From Hymenochaete sp. R1 (taxonomy: Eukaryota; Basidiomycota; Agaricomycetes; Hymenochaetales; Hymenochaetaceae), in assembly GCA_019400425.1 (NCBI GenBank), contig JAFREE010000001.1, positions 372,001 to 436,000 of the forward strand: DNA of 64,000 bases. Reading direction: 5' to 3'. Position 1 is the stretch's first letter; every line of letters begins with the position of its first letter. A program made the position numbers and the translations under genes. A model generated the notes under the pieces. That model saw only the letters and a list, made by a program, of their open reading frames with translations. It had not been told where the DNA came from and ran no database searches. This document shows positions 35,368 through 47,007 of this stretch, piece by piece.

Positions 35368-35866
35368 ATGGAGTCCTCGTCGAAGTCCGTCCAATCGTCC
35401 CTCCCGCTCGCCTCTTCAGCAGCAGGAAGAGAGTCAGGAAAAAGCTGGAAGTCTCATAAATCTGCATCAAAGTTCGCCGTTCTTCCTCTCTTGTCATTTC
35501 AGCCTCTAACACCTCTTACAGACGTTCTCACTTATCCGACGGCCTCAAATCAAAATCGTACACCGAAAGATTGGAAAGGACAAAGCGAGCGGCGGCGGTC
35601 AGAAAGCTTGAAGCTGAACTCAAGGATGAGAAGGCATCGGAAATCAGACGACGCAGAGAGGTTACCATGGAGCGCAAGAAGGCGGCAGAGGAGCGGCAAA
35701 GACTAGAAGCGGATAAGGCCAAAGTCGGTCTTCCTTTTCCCTCGTCTCGGTCCCAGTTCATTCAATTAATGAATGAAATTTTCTTTCTTTCTTTGCATAG
35801 ATGGGGGCACGAAAGACGGCGCGAAAACTGCGTAAAGCAGGCCGCACAAAGAAAATCAATCAATAA
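35368..35866 (+). CDS. CGR1: rRNA-processing protein CGR1
   Basis: Small basic nucleolar protein needed for 60S pre-rRNA processing. Exons 35368-35471, 35522-35723 and 35801-35866 give 123 residues, the family's usual size. The sequence has an N-terminal Ser-rich part with GKSWKSHKSASKRSHLSDG, then the helical core SYTERLERTKRAAAVRKLE, LKDEKASEIRRRREVTMERK and KAAEERQRLEADKAK, and the C-terminal MGARKTARKLRKAGRTKKIN. These are the Cgr1 pattern of alternating Lys/Arg and Glu heptads. Introns are 50 and 77 nt. It ends 62 bases from the convergent VPS18 stop. The product works in the same pathway as NIP7 and ESF1 elsewhere in the window, with no sign of joint regulation. Confidence 0.88.
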
Positions 35867-35928
35867 AAGGAACGAAATAGTGAACAAGTGCCTAATGCCG
35901 AAACTCTCAATTCGCGAATCAGGCGACT

Positions 35929-38900
35929 TCAAATTTGCCATGACTCGTCCAACTCATCTTCTCTTACGAACGGCCTGTCCAAACCCGCTACAACGCTTTC
36001 ACACAACGGACATGATCCCGCCAACAGCTCGTCCAGCTCTTCTCGGGCTTTTTCAACCTTCCTCGCCAATTCACTTTTCTCCCCCTTATCCCCGGCGCCC
36101 CACATTCGGTCCAACCCTATTCGATCCAGTCCAGTTGACCACATTCCTGCAGAAACGACGGTCGCCAGTGACTCTGGTACAATCAAATCCCGTAACTTGT
36201 CCCCTGCTGATAAAATATTCCGTCCCAGCGAGTTTGCGGCACGGGCTCCGTTTTGCACAGGTGATGTGAAGGTCGAGGAGAGTAGCGTCCGTTGTGTATG
36301 TGCTTTCGGAATCAAACTGGAATTGGTTCGCGGGATAGACGAAGCGAGCGTTGGTGCATCGCCCGACTGTGCGGTTTTCATAAGGTCGTTCTGCAAGGCG
36401 ATGATCCTTCTTAAAGAAGCTGCGGAGAGGTATTCTTTGGCCTAATCAGATTATCACGTTAGCCACGGAAGCGCGGAGGTTCATTTAATTCGGACGAATC
36501 AATCATACCAATCCAATGAGGCAGTCCACGTGGAATGTATGCTGACACGGGAACACATAGAATTGACGAGCAAACAATGACACACTGCACTGCGTGCACC
36601 GATCGGACGCGTCGACCACGACAAAGCGATTCCGCAAAGCATTAATGTCCGATTTGATAGCTTCAGCATTCTTTGTTGTTTCGTCCATCTCTGCCTTCAG
36701 CGAATCAATATGCGCCGAATAACCCTCCAATGCAGTACAGATTTCTTCCTTGAAGTCGTCGATGACCACAAAGTCGGGGAAGAATGGCAAGATATCCTCT
36801 ATTTTCAATAGGTCTGTATCCTCTAAGAATGCCATTGCGCTAAACATGCTGTAAGAACGTGTGCATAAGCGATGATAGAAAGTGTGCCGACCTTTTGATG
36901 TCTTTCTTGTCCTGGACGACATACTTGGCGATCTTCAACCAAAGCTTCTTCCTTAGCTGTTGATCGTCCTCAGGCATGTCCGCGTTCGCCTTCGCAAGCT
37001 CCAAATCTCCCTTGTCCAAAGCAAGATCCACACTATTCTCCCATAAACCCATCTTCGAATATATGTGTACGCACGCTCTCGTCTTCCCTGCTCTGATGCA
37101 CAATCGGAGGGCGTAGTCTAGGTCGTAGTACGGTTTCTGCGTCATCGGATTCGTTGGAGCAGTTGAAAGGAAACGCAAGAGTTGCCCTTCATCGTCCGGC
37201 CGAGACGACAGGCAAGTTACATGAAACGTAATGAGTAAATTATGCACCGTTGGCGACGTATTTCCTTGTGAGAAAATGACATGGTTGAGATACCTGATGG
37301 CGTAATTTGGTTGGAGAGGATCCCGGTGGGCTTTTGGTGATAAATCGTGTGTACGTAGTAGAGCAGGAATGAGTCGATGAGGATCAAGTGTCGGCTGCTT
37401 GATCCATGACTCTATAGCTTCTCGGGGTGCTTGAAGCATAAGTATGGGTGCGAAACGATAGTATAGTTCAAGATTGGATTGTCGATTTAGCACGTCAATC
37501 GCCTTTATCCATTCTTCCTCCAGAGCCCAATGTTCAATGACGCGGTCCAAATCCCCAACAACAGAAGCATAGTGAAGGTATAGGTCTGTTCGTCCATGGC
37601 TTTGGATGAGCTCGTACGTTGCAGTTGGTTCCAAATGGTCTTTGTATGTGTCTAAGAAGTGTTTGAACTCCTCGTCTAGTAACGTACGCTCTGTTCGAAG
37701 GTCGTCAACGTCATGCGAGACAGACTCAGAAGCTGCTACATCTTCCAATTCGTTACACCGCGCCAGATAAATATCGACCAGCCAGGTAGCAAGTATCATC
37801 CGCTGGCTAAAATCCTAAAAAAAGTGAGTCAAAGATATGAAGTGATCGGAATTGAGTATACCGTTTTCTTTGTCCGTTCCAACCTGGAAATTAGGTAGTA
37901 TCTCAAAGCCTCACGTTCGCCAGCATCAATAAACTTCAACGTGATCTCTTCAAAGCTAGCAGAGCTTTGAGCATATGAGCGAGCGGATGGAATGTACTTT
38001 CCACCTTGGAAGAAAGCGTCGCCTTGCGCTTTCAGTATTCGATCCCGTTGAGCCGCTGACTGGTTTTATATCAATATGCTGCATCCTTGTACTGAGGGGT
38101 GGTACCCACAGTTGCGTAATGAAGAGCGGTTTCATATGCTCCTTTGTTGAGGTATACGCGCCATATGTCTCGAGTTTCATTGCTAATGTTCATTTCAAAA
38201 AGAGACGTTTCTGTATAGACCCAATATGTCTTTCGGATAGGATCGGTTGTTAAACCTCGAACAATTTCATTTGGTTTCTGTTTCAAAAAGTTAGTACCAG
38301 AGGCTTTCTATTGTCTTGGGACTTACGAGGGGAAGAGCTTCTTCGTAAACAATTTCATCGTCGAGATTGCACACTCCTACCACGCGATCCTTGTACAATA
38401 AGAGAAAGTGGAATTCCGTGAGACCTATCGACAAGGGCATGTGGTCGGCTTCCCGTCCCGCACCGGGAGCTGAAGTTGGGTATGGTAGTAGTTGTGCAGA
38501 CTCGACGAAATTATCCGAAGTAGCAGAGGAATTAAGCGCCCCGTGAAAGATGCCCTGGGCTGCATCAGCCTTCAGCGTCTTCTTCTACAAAGATGGTGTT
38601 CGGAAAGTTCTTACCGGTCATCCACGCCATGGTTTTTGGCGCTGACAGCGCTTGACTTGCGTTTGGTGTGAAAAGATGAAGCTCGGAGTACTGAGTATCT
38701 CCAGGAAGCTCAAGTATTCCTAGATAATAGTTAGAGGGGAGACTTTTGCACGGAATGGCGCACTGACTGGGTGCTGCGTCTCGGTACTTTACAAAGAACG
38801 AGTTAAATAACGGTTTCCCTTCATCTGGCCTCTTATCCAATGTCCCATAGAATTGATAAATGCGTGAGGGCGTCGTCAGTATAATTAAAGCCTGCTTAGG

Positions 38901-39705
38901 ATCCAGCGGCGCTATTAATTGGAATTGGATCCCTGTAATAGGCAAACGCTCCGGCAGTGCAAAGACTGAGTTAACGTATCGCTCGTGAGATTTGAAGAAG
39001 TCCTCCTCGGCGTCTAGAAGAGCTTCGTACACGGTCCCATTCTTCGCACCGATTAAGAATTCCTTCGAAGACGAAGAATTCGAGGCCGATACGAGGCCAG
39101 CCTTGTTCCAGGCTATGCTCTCAATGACCATCTTAGATCCTTTGAGAAGCTTAAACTTCTTCCACGTCTTGAATAGATACCAGTTCTCTCCTTGTGTTGA
39201 CGAGACAATGATATGGCGGCCTGAAGGATCGAGAAAGACCTTGTAAAGGGTCATCTCGGTTGGTTTCCGCTGTATCGGGATCTTGACAACCTGCTCGGGT
39301 CGTGAAAGCTCAATCATGACGATGTGATTATTGGAGAGACCCATAACAAGGAGATCGGAGCAGACGGCGAGCGAAATGAGGGGTGCTGGGGGAGAATATT
39401 GAACTCTCCCAAGCTCAAACACCGGAGGAAGATTGGTTGCTTGCCGCCCTTGAGCCTTGTATATTTGTCAGGGGAAGTAAAATGGTGATTGAAAACAAAG
39501 CTCACAAGCACATCTCCATCATCGAACTCTTCACCTTCGTCCAAGTCTAGTGAGTTTGGTTCAAAACCTTGGTATTGCAAATTGGGGAGTTGCGCGGCGC
39601 CCTGCGGAAGCCCCGACGAAGCGCCTGCGTGCTCAACAACTTGGAAGAACATATCAGTGAACCACAAGAGACACAACCGCGAAAGTGCTTACAGTCGTCA
39701 AACAT
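35929..39705 (-). CDS. VPS18: Vacuolar sorting protein Vps18/Pep3 (HOPS/CORVET core)
   Basis: Core subunit of the endosomal and vacuolar tethers CORVET and HOPS. The start MFDDFVEHAGASSG arises by splicing ATG TTT GAC GAC T (39705 downward) to TTGTTGAG; an in-frame upstream region lacks family similarity. The N-terminal beta-propeller includes FELGRVQYSPPAPLISLAV, NNHIVMIELSRP and SSTQGENWYLFKTWKKFK. A clathrin-type helical array follows, with LHYATVG-like and LELYYRFAPILMLQAPREA blocks and MGLWENSVDLALDKGDLELAK. The C-terminal RING-H2 has CTQCSVSLFARQFYVFPCQH, FHVDCLIG, and further on SCPLCESVV. It ends DELDESWQI. Introns are short; not all junctions between 37800 and 38580 were fixed. The gene is divergent from the SHB17-like gene. 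Confidence 0.9.
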
Positions 39706-39962
39706 TACAGTATAGTGTACTCCGTATGTTGTCCCAGGCAAAGACGAGAGCACCGTGACACCGAGCGGCGTTGCCTTGAAACGCTTGCACACAGCGCGCG
39801 TCGGTTCTTTCAGTTTCACAAGCTCGCCGATCGGCGCCAGACCATTGCGTCAGGGTCCATATAAATGACCTCCCAGGGAGTGTCCGAGTCCCTCCAACAC
39901 GACGGTCTTCTTGCTGTTTTCCGTATCAAAACCCCTCGTTATCCCACAACGCTATTGAAGCA
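39706..39962. promoter_or_regulatory. Shared promoter VPS18 / SHB17-like
   Basis: 257 bases between start codons. A frame open upstream of the VPS18 ATG (to about 39819) could be translated if an earlier start is used. No recognised site. Confidence 0.4.
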
Positions 39963-40883
39963 ATGTCAGAGGAAAGACCTATGCCCCGCCTCTTCGTCAT
40001 TCGACACGGAGAGACGGAATGGTCTCTAAATGGGTGCGTACGCTGCCCGTCGCACCATGACACCACCACGTCTGTTCTTATAAAACTATCTACGCTAGTC
40101 GCCACGTAAGATGTCGATTAGATATGTGCGCAGTGGTCTCGACTTAACGGAGCTTTGACTCTCAGACCGGGAGGTCCGATATCCCTCTCACAGATAACGG
40201 AGTCAACATCATCAAGAGACGCGCTCCCGACCTTGTTGGAGAAGGGAGTGCGTATATGCGCACCTGATTCTTTCCATATCATGAAAATGACGAATTTTCA
40301 TACAGAACTACTTGACCCTAAGAAGATATGTCACATATACAGCTCGCCGCGCATTCGAGCTCGGCGAACTTTCGAGTTGCTTTTCGAGAATGTCAAAGAT
40401 CTCCCACCTTACGACTTCACAGAAGATATTCGAGAATGGGATTACGGCGATTACGAGGGCCTGACGCCCAATCAGATCAAGGAGAAGGATAGGTACTTCA
40501 GCATCTGGCGCACGGGCTGTCCCGGAGGCGAAAGTGCGGACCAGATGACGAAACGTGTCGATACGGTCATAGACAAGATTCAAGAGCATCACCGACAGTA
40601 CTTGGAGGAAGGGATTGGCAATCGCGATTTGATCATCGTGTCCCATGGTCATTTCAGCCGAGTGCTCATCTCACGCTGGGTGCAGTTCCCATTGTCTCTC
40701 GGTTTGTTTTACCAGATTGAAAGACACTTGTTCCTTATTCTAATGCATTGTGTTGTGCTTAACCCAGGTACACACTTCCACTTCGAGCCTGCTGGCATTG
40801 CCATACTGAGCTATAACCATCGCAGCCTGAAGGAACCAGCTCTAAACGCCTTGAATCTGTATGCTGACCACCAAATTCATTAA
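39963..40883 (+). CDS. Sedoheptulose-1,7-bisphosphatase-like histidine phosphatase
   Basis: Member of the phosphoglycerate-mutase-like histidine phosphatases, closest in wording to yeast Shb17, which drives the riboneogenic pathway by dephosphorylating sedoheptulose bisphosphate. Exons 39963-40033, 40099-40105, 40166-40247, 40306-40701 and 40768-40883 give 223 residues. The catalytic RHGETEW is in exon 1; the 7-nt second exon with its neighbours spells LNGRHTGRSDIPLTDNG. Further family blocks are IYSSPRIRARRTFELLF, REWDYGDYEG, WRTGCPGGES and the second catalytic His in IVSHGHFSRV. Fungi have several such phosphatases, so the exact substrate is inferred. The alternative in-frame ATG (MPRLFVIRHG) lies six codons later. 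Confidence 0.87.
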
Positions 40884-41002
40884 GGTAAATAGGAAGCGTA
40901 ATAATATGTAGAACTCTGTAAGACCTGTTTTTCTGGGTATAAAACGCAATGAGGCCAATAGAAGGCAAACGGTCATGGTACAAGGATTCGAACAGTATCT
41001 GC

Positions 41003-42318
41003 TTATGATCTGTAATCATCTTCATCCTCTACGGCTTGTTGGACCTGGAGTACATTAGAAAGAAATACGTCTTTAAACCTGAATACTATACTTACAGCAC
41101 GTGTGGACTGCCTGCGAGCTCGCAAAGCCGTTGCCGGACCAGGTTCCTCCAGCTGTTCCTCTTCTGTTGTGGTTCAATTCAACAGGTCTCCCTTTTATAG
41201 GTTCGCCACGATGCACATACCTTTCTTTACAACTTCCTTCGTCAATTCCTCTCCTTTCATTTCTTGCTCTGGTGCGGTGCGTAACGCAACAGGCAATAAA
41301 CAGGCTACAAGAACTGCACTCGAGACTAGGAAGAAAAATGTTGCTGCAATGGTAGCAGAGCTCAACGGGAACTTTGCCACGATAAATCTGAACGCGATCA
41401 AAACGTTTGTGCACTCGGAGGTGACCTAATACGTACCTGATACCTTGCGGCCTAACATCACCTCGAATGTACGCGTCTTTGACGCTAACCTCCTTGGCTT
41501 CACCTTTTCCAAGGCTCTGCCATCCATCTCTTCTCCCCAACTCTACCCTCGCTCGCACACTAGATGAGCCGGAGACGAACATCTCTGCCATAGGGATGGT
41601 CAAGCGAGTGAAACGCGGAGTTTCAAAGATCCATCGCGAGGGCGGATGAACGAGTACCTACGTACGAGTTCAGTTCATTAAACGTTCACTCACTCACCAA
41701 GAAGACTCACCGGTCTTCTGACTTCGAGCAACGTGGCGTTTGAAGAGGAGAGAAGCGTCATAGAAGACATGAAGTTGCCAAGAGCATAGTTTTGTTCTGA
41801 GGCAGGCACTACCAGATGGAGAGATATGTCATAGGGCTGGTCGACGGACAAAGAAGAGATCTCGACTTCGGCGTATGGCGCGAATCCATCGCTAAGTTAC
41901 TTGTGTCACCGAGTTTCTCTGACACTGGTTTATTGGTACGAACCCGAACTGCAAGTAAACAGGCTTGGACCAGCGGGGTGGTGTACTGTTAAATACAGTC
42001 CATCCTATCGACAACACAGACATGATGAGCCTAGGTGATCGCATATCCCGATATACAAAGAAAGGACAGGCCTGCAATGAGCGATAGAAGAATAAGGATG
42101 GGCACAAAACCAATGCATATGGCGAAAGACGTTATTTGAGGCGACCATTTGATAAGCCGTATCTTTATTCGTTGTAAAAGGTTGTCCAAGAAGGAAGAAA
42201 ACCGATCCTGGGTTGTTGGGCGACTCGGGTATGATTCGTACATTGTGACTATGGCTGAAGAAGGAGATGGTGGTGGTTGGATGGGGTCGCGCAGCAGCAA
42301 GGCTCGGTCGTTCGTCAT
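41003..42318 (-). CDS. Seipin (lipid-droplet biogenesis protein)
   Basis: ER membrane protein of the seipin family (yeast Fld1), which organises lipid-droplet budding. The start MTNDRALLLRDPIQPPPSPS is followed by a first membrane segment (FAICIGFVPILILLSLIAG), then GWTVFNSTPPRWSKPVYLQF, GDGFAPYAEVEISSLSVDQP, YDISLHLVVPASEQNYALGN, FMSSMTLLSSSNATLLEVRR and RWIFETPRFTRLTIPMAEMF in the lumenal beta-sandwich. The second membrane segment is VAKFPLSSATIAATFFFLVS. The tail is acidic and ends QQAVEDEDDYRS. The junction in the first membrane segment is uncertain: a GC-AG intron (42005-42071) or a 37-nt GT-AG intron (42031-42067) both keep the frame. The C-terminal exons were joined through the GTATGT donor after VVKK. 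Confidence 0.85.
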
Positions 42319-42433
42319 TAATATTGAGCACGTGCGACTCCGTTCTTTCCGGTTACCAGAACGGGACCTACGGGAGCTCTTTCGTGCGTGTTTCCCTCTG
42401 ACTTGCATCACTGTTTTACTCTATCCTCTTAAA

Positions 42434-43152
42434 ATGGACGCGTCTCAAAACCATGACCCTCGGAGACTTCTCGGGCATTCAATATCCGAGACTATCGTAC
42501 AGGTTTTCATTGCAAACCTCAGTACACTATCATCCAAAGAGGACACCCTCACCCCAGAAGTAAAAACTTACTCTGATACCGTCTACGTGAACTACTACGC
42601 TTTGGGGATTAGCCTGCTGCTTGTATCAAGGGCAGGTAAGAGAGACCTGAAAGGTGTCGATGCATATAGCGAAGAGCTTATCGTAGATGGCATTGATATC
42701 TACAACGCTGAACCAAAGAAGCCCAAGTCGGAAAAGTTTGGTGCAGCCGCCAACCCTGCCACAAATACATACACAAGATACCCAAAGCAGCCAATCGATC
42801 TGACGTTGAAGCTCTCAGATGGTGTGGTCCCAACTTCCCCGAAACATCTGGAAGTATCAGAGTCGTCTACGGGAAAAGATTTCGTTGGAACTCTAGGAGA
42901 ACCGGACAGGAAGGGAGGGGGCGCCGGACCTTCGCACGGATCCATCGGTATTTGGTGCGAATGGAAACGGGAGGGTGTCATGGTGAGTCGAAGCTAACCC
43001 TCTCTCTCCCGCTTTGGAGATTGTTCTGATCAATATACTCAACGCTGCCGTTCAAGGTTGAGTTCGGAGGATCAGAAGCAAGAGGTCCTCAGGCATGGGA
43101 AAGAGGGAAAGATGCCGTTTGGAAGGTACTCTCGCTCTTTCGTACAAGCTGA
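42434..43152 (+). CDS. Conserved fungal protein with GIWCEW and PQAWERGKDA motifs
   Basis: I know this wording from other fungal genomes but not a function. Exons 42434-42982 and 43057-43152 give 214 residues. There is no signal peptide or membrane helix. Ordered blocks are VYVNYYALGISLLLVS (a beta-strand-like start), ELIVDGIDIYNAEPKK, TGKDFVGTLGEPDRKGGGAG, GIGIWCEWKREG-type sequence (seen as SIGIWCEWKREGVM) and VEFGGSEARGPQAWERGKDA. The Gly-rich GEPDRKGGGAG loop suggests a ligand-binding or enzyme fold, which is inference. The gene starts 115 bases from the divergent seipin start and ends shortly before the next gene, another unnamed conserved protein. Confidence 0.75.
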
Positions 43153-43426
43153 AGTTCTTTGCGCATATAAACTACATGTAGTCGTAAAACGCGCTGTCTA
43201 TGTTCTTTGTAATGGCCTGTATTGATATCGTAGCGGGCGGATTCTTGTTATTCTTGCTCAATATCACGCGCAAATGTCCGCGCCGCGCCGATGCTTTGAA
43301 ATTGATGTCATGAATGGCCCTCTTCATCATGTGAATAAACAGTTCAACACTCTGTCGGGGACTATAAAAGTAGAACGGAATCACCCAAAGGTGCTCAACT
43401 CCCCCTCCACAGCTTATCCGAATACC

Positions 43427-44232
43427 ATGGCATCTCCACCAGAAGTCACGACGCTTGACCTTTCCGGAGTCTTCATCATGGTAAGCACCATAAGCAGAAT
43501 ACGATTTCGATGAGCTGACTATGGCGTTCCCAAAGAACGATAACGAAAGTGATGGTATATCTGACTCACGTAACTCGTTCGAAAACACGCTCTGACCTGG
43601 CTCCTTCGGATTTAGACCCAGATGAAATACTAGAGCTTCAGGGAGTGTCGTGGATTATGCGTAAGATTATCAAGAACACAACGATCAAGCTCTTCGTCAA
43701 GCATTTCAAAGACGACGACGGAGTCGAACACATCAACATCCAGCAAGTCGGTATAGGGGGTTTCAAGGGGAACTTCGAGCCCAGGGAACTCAATTGGGAG
43801 GAACATGAGAGGAGCGACCCGATTTTTGGGGACGTTATTGGGAAGTCTCGTCGCCTGCCCGTCAACGACATCGAATATGGATGGCACAAAGAAGGATGGT
43901 CCGATGATACCTATGAACACGGCGCGCTCGAGTCTCTCGTGTGGAGTAACACAGAGAAGAGCGGTAGGACCTGGACTGCCCATCAAGTCAGTGTTGCCAA
44001 GATCAAACCTCTTCAAAATATCGATGACTTTTCTTTCTCTTTCTGTGCAATAGATCTGGGGTTTCTCTGTCAAGAATGAAGTGAGGAAGCACATCCGGCG
44101 TGTGCACTTTACCGGTCCAAAAGGCGAGGACATCCAGAAGATACTTGTCTACGACTACGGTTTGTCATGTCCTCTCTCGACCTCTCGCATTTGCTCATCA
44201 TAGTTAAAGCCGGTCCGAACAACGAGTCTTAA
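43427..44232 (+). CDS. Lipocalin-like basidiomycete protein, function unknown
   Basis: Exons 43427-43480, 43536-43554, 43616-43986, 44054-44159 and 44204-44232 give 192 residues. The chain reads like the lipocalin/fatty-acid-binding-like proteins common in Agaricomycetes: TLDLSGVFIMNDNESDDPDE, ILELQGVSWIMRKI, TIKLFVKHFKDDDGVEHINI, PRELNWEEHERSDPIFGDVI, GALESLVWSNTEKSGRTW, IWGFSVKNEVRKHIRRVHFT and GEDIQKILVYDYV. The alternating strands and conserved LDLSG..IMN start support a beta-barrel that binds a small hydrophobic ligand. No signal peptide, so probably cytosolic. Exons of 19 and 29 nt occur. The start ATG 43427 is the closest before the first family block. Ligand and role are not known. 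Confidence 0.78.
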
Positions 44233-44627
44233 TTCGTTTAACGAAAGAGCTCATCAGAAAGTGTTTGACTATACCATCTTTGTACCACTAGTGAATCGTG
44301 GAATACTAGAAAATGCTTGATGCAAGTACATAGAGTCATAGTGAAAGGGGTGTTGGGATCACTTGGAATATCGAGCAAGACCGGGAAGGCAGAGGGACGG
44401 ACTGAATAAAGGCAGGATGGACTTGAAGCTCAATTTCGACGATAATAATTGGTATTGGAAAAGTGTCGATCACATCCATAACCAGAGCCTGAGTTCCTGA
44501 CTTTCATGCCGTGTCTCCTTCTGTGCCCACCGCTGCGGACCGTGGCAACCAACAAACCCCATGAAAAGCTGAAGCGCATCGCACAGTTGTCTCAAAGTGA
44601 CTTCCATTTGGCGCAAATAGGGTGTAT
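44233..44627. other. Gap upstream of LCCL gene
   Basis: About 395 bases with no supported coding sequence. It should contain the LCCL gene promoter. Open frames here lack motifs. Confidence 0.45.
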
Positions 44628-46796
44628 ATGGAAGACTCAACACTCCCCTCCGAGTCGAAGGCCAACAGGAGCGTCGACGAAGGTCGTTCATATCAGTCTG
44701 TCCTCAACGTCGATGAAGTAGAGGTAGACAGTGCTTCAGAGAGACCTACATCGTTATCACTGCCTCTTTCATTCAGGCCCAGGAGCTATGCAGAACGTGT
44801 TGTTGCAAGCTTATGTACCAGATACCCTCGGACGTTTCACTTTCTACATCGTTCGTTCACATATGCGCGTGGACCGAGACCAAAGGTGGACATGCATGGT
44901 GAGATGCATTAGTATCCGTTACTTATCATTGTGAGCTGATGAATGGAACCTGATAGACCCTACTCCACTGCTAGGGCGAAAGTATCAAGTCCGTCAAAAG
45001 ACATTTACAATTTCGTTTGAACAATCTGTTCTTCGCCATACCCGTCCTGCACCGCATTGGCTTCTGGCTATATTGTGCGCAGCGTACATTATCGCCTTGT
45101 CGTTCCTGACGAGATCTCAGTACTATCTTGTTCCTTCTGATGCATGGCTTGGATGTACTTCGACTTTCTGGTTGGCAAATGACCAGTGTGGGTTGGACGG
45201 GCAGGGCTGTGCCCCGTTCTCTAACCAGACCATGGACTTTCGGTGTCCGGCTCAGTGCACATCTGTCGTGCTTGCGAATCCGAGAACCATTGGAGACATC
45301 CAGATCGATCACGTTCCGGTCGTAGTGGGTGGTGGAGACGCTGACAACACTTACCGCGGGGATTCTTTCATATGTTCAGCAGCCGTTCATGCGTATGTCC
45401 CTTGGTGATTCCTTTGATCCTTAGCTAACATATGCCACAGGGGACTATTTGACAACGCTCAGGGTGGTTGCGGCACCTTAGACCTCATTGGTGACTTCAC
45501 GGATTTTATCTCTGAAGTTTCGCACGGATTATCATCTGCACCGTTTCCAACCATATTTCCTTCCTCCTTTAGATTCGGCGACAGCAGACCGTTTCCCCAG
45601 TGCACAGACCTCAGAAATGTTGCCCTTGCGGTCAATATTTTAGTCACTGCCTTTCTGTTTATCGCCATTCGACCTAAGCCCGCTTTTCTATACTGGAGCC
45701 TTATTTGCATAGGATTTTGGCATATTTCGCTGTACTCTCAACCCCAGTCCTATCCGCCTGATTTGGAGCAAGCCTTCGCCATTTTCCTCCCGACGCTTTT
45801 CGTTGCGTACGCATTTTGGCGCCTCGCTTTCCGTTTCGTCCTCCCTGCTTTCTCACGAGCCCCTTTAGAACGGGCTGTCTGGTATCTAGCCGCCTTCTGG
45901 CCAGGTGTTTTACTCAACGTCGTGACAGCGAAGATCCCCATTGACCGACTCGTCGCATCTGACATTCAGAATACTCCTGGTGCTTTGACTGCGCTCATTA
46001 TCATTGTGATTGTCCTGCTCGTCATTGTAATCAACCAAATAAGAGTTATACGAAAGACAGGATGGCTACCGTATTATTTGGCCTGGTACGTCACCGGCGC
46101 CCTGCTTATCCTTATTTTGTCCCAACTTCCCGGGCTATCATTCCGCCTACATCACTACGTATTTGCTATGATTTTGATACCAGGCACGGTGAGTAATCGC
46201 GGATGCGTCGTTTTACTCTTCTGATCGCATCCATAGGCATTCCCGACACGATTGTCGGCCATTTACCAAGCCTTCATGCTAGGGATGTTCCTGAACGGTG
46301 TGGCTGCCTTTGGTTTTGATTCAATTCTTCAAACCGCTGCAAGTGTAAGTGCTCACTTTCAGTCCGTAACCACCTCTGTCATTAAGAGAATTTATTTTGT
46401 GCTAGTTACGGCGGGATGCCGCACAGGGCTCTGGTCTTCCCTCTTTCCTCACAAACTCCAGCACATACAACGCTTCCCTTCCATTATCAGAGCAAACGAT
46501 CTTCTGGAATCCGATTAATGACACGAACGAATGGGATGGTTTCGCCCTTCTGATTGACGATGTGGAACGACAAATTGGAACAGCTCTAAACTTTTCGCTT
46601 GCTTCGCTACAGGGAGGCATTCCGCACTTCTTCCGCCTCGCGGTAAGTCCGCCTTCGATTCAATTGCATTAGCATGATACTAACATAGCTGCTACACTAC
46701 AAAGTTCCAGAAGTCTGGTTCAAGCGGAGATTTTACTAAAGCTGCTACGCTCTGGCCTAATGGCACATGGGTGGATCCTTTACCTGGACCTTCATA
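44628..46796 (+). CDS. LCCL-domain multipass membrane protein
   Basis: Fungal LCCL-domain protein of unknown role. About 100 cytosolic residues (MEDSTLPSESKANRSVDEG, then SYAERVVASLCTRYP) lead to a first membrane segment (PHWLLAILCAAYIIALSFL). The extracytosolic LCCL domain follows, with WLANDQCGLDGQGCAPFSNQ, FRCPAQCTSVVLAN, YRGDSFICSAAVHAGLF and GGCGTLDLIG; its Cys pairs are present. Then about eight membrane segments, such as ALAVNILVTAFLFIAI, AFAIFLPTLFVAYAFWRLAF, ALTALIIIVIVLLVIVINQI and AIYQAFMLGMFLNGVAAFGF. The C-terminal part (NPINDTNEWDGFALLIDDVE) lies outside the membrane. Introns near 44895, 45395, 46191, 46347 and 46643 were placed by frame and GT/AG. The domain call is firm; the function is not known. 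Confidence 0.85.
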
Positions 46797-47007
46797 AAGT
46801 TACTATAATCCTATTTAACTCGTTTTTATATCCGTTGCGTCTGGAGTGTAATGCTCTGTGCTCGGTTTTGTTTCAATTATAACATTGTCTTTTGAAGTCT
46901 TGACATAAGCTTTATGATGTAAGCAATGATTATCACATGAAAATTATATTATAAATATCAATGTGGCTTGGTGTCCCTCCCTGCACTCTTTCTTCTCCAT
47001 CCACACA

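Noticed and set aside
40975..41000. GTTCGAATCC, a tRNA B-box-like string on the minus strand
   Set aside because: The five bases on each side do not pair as a T-stem and no A box or acceptor stem is found.
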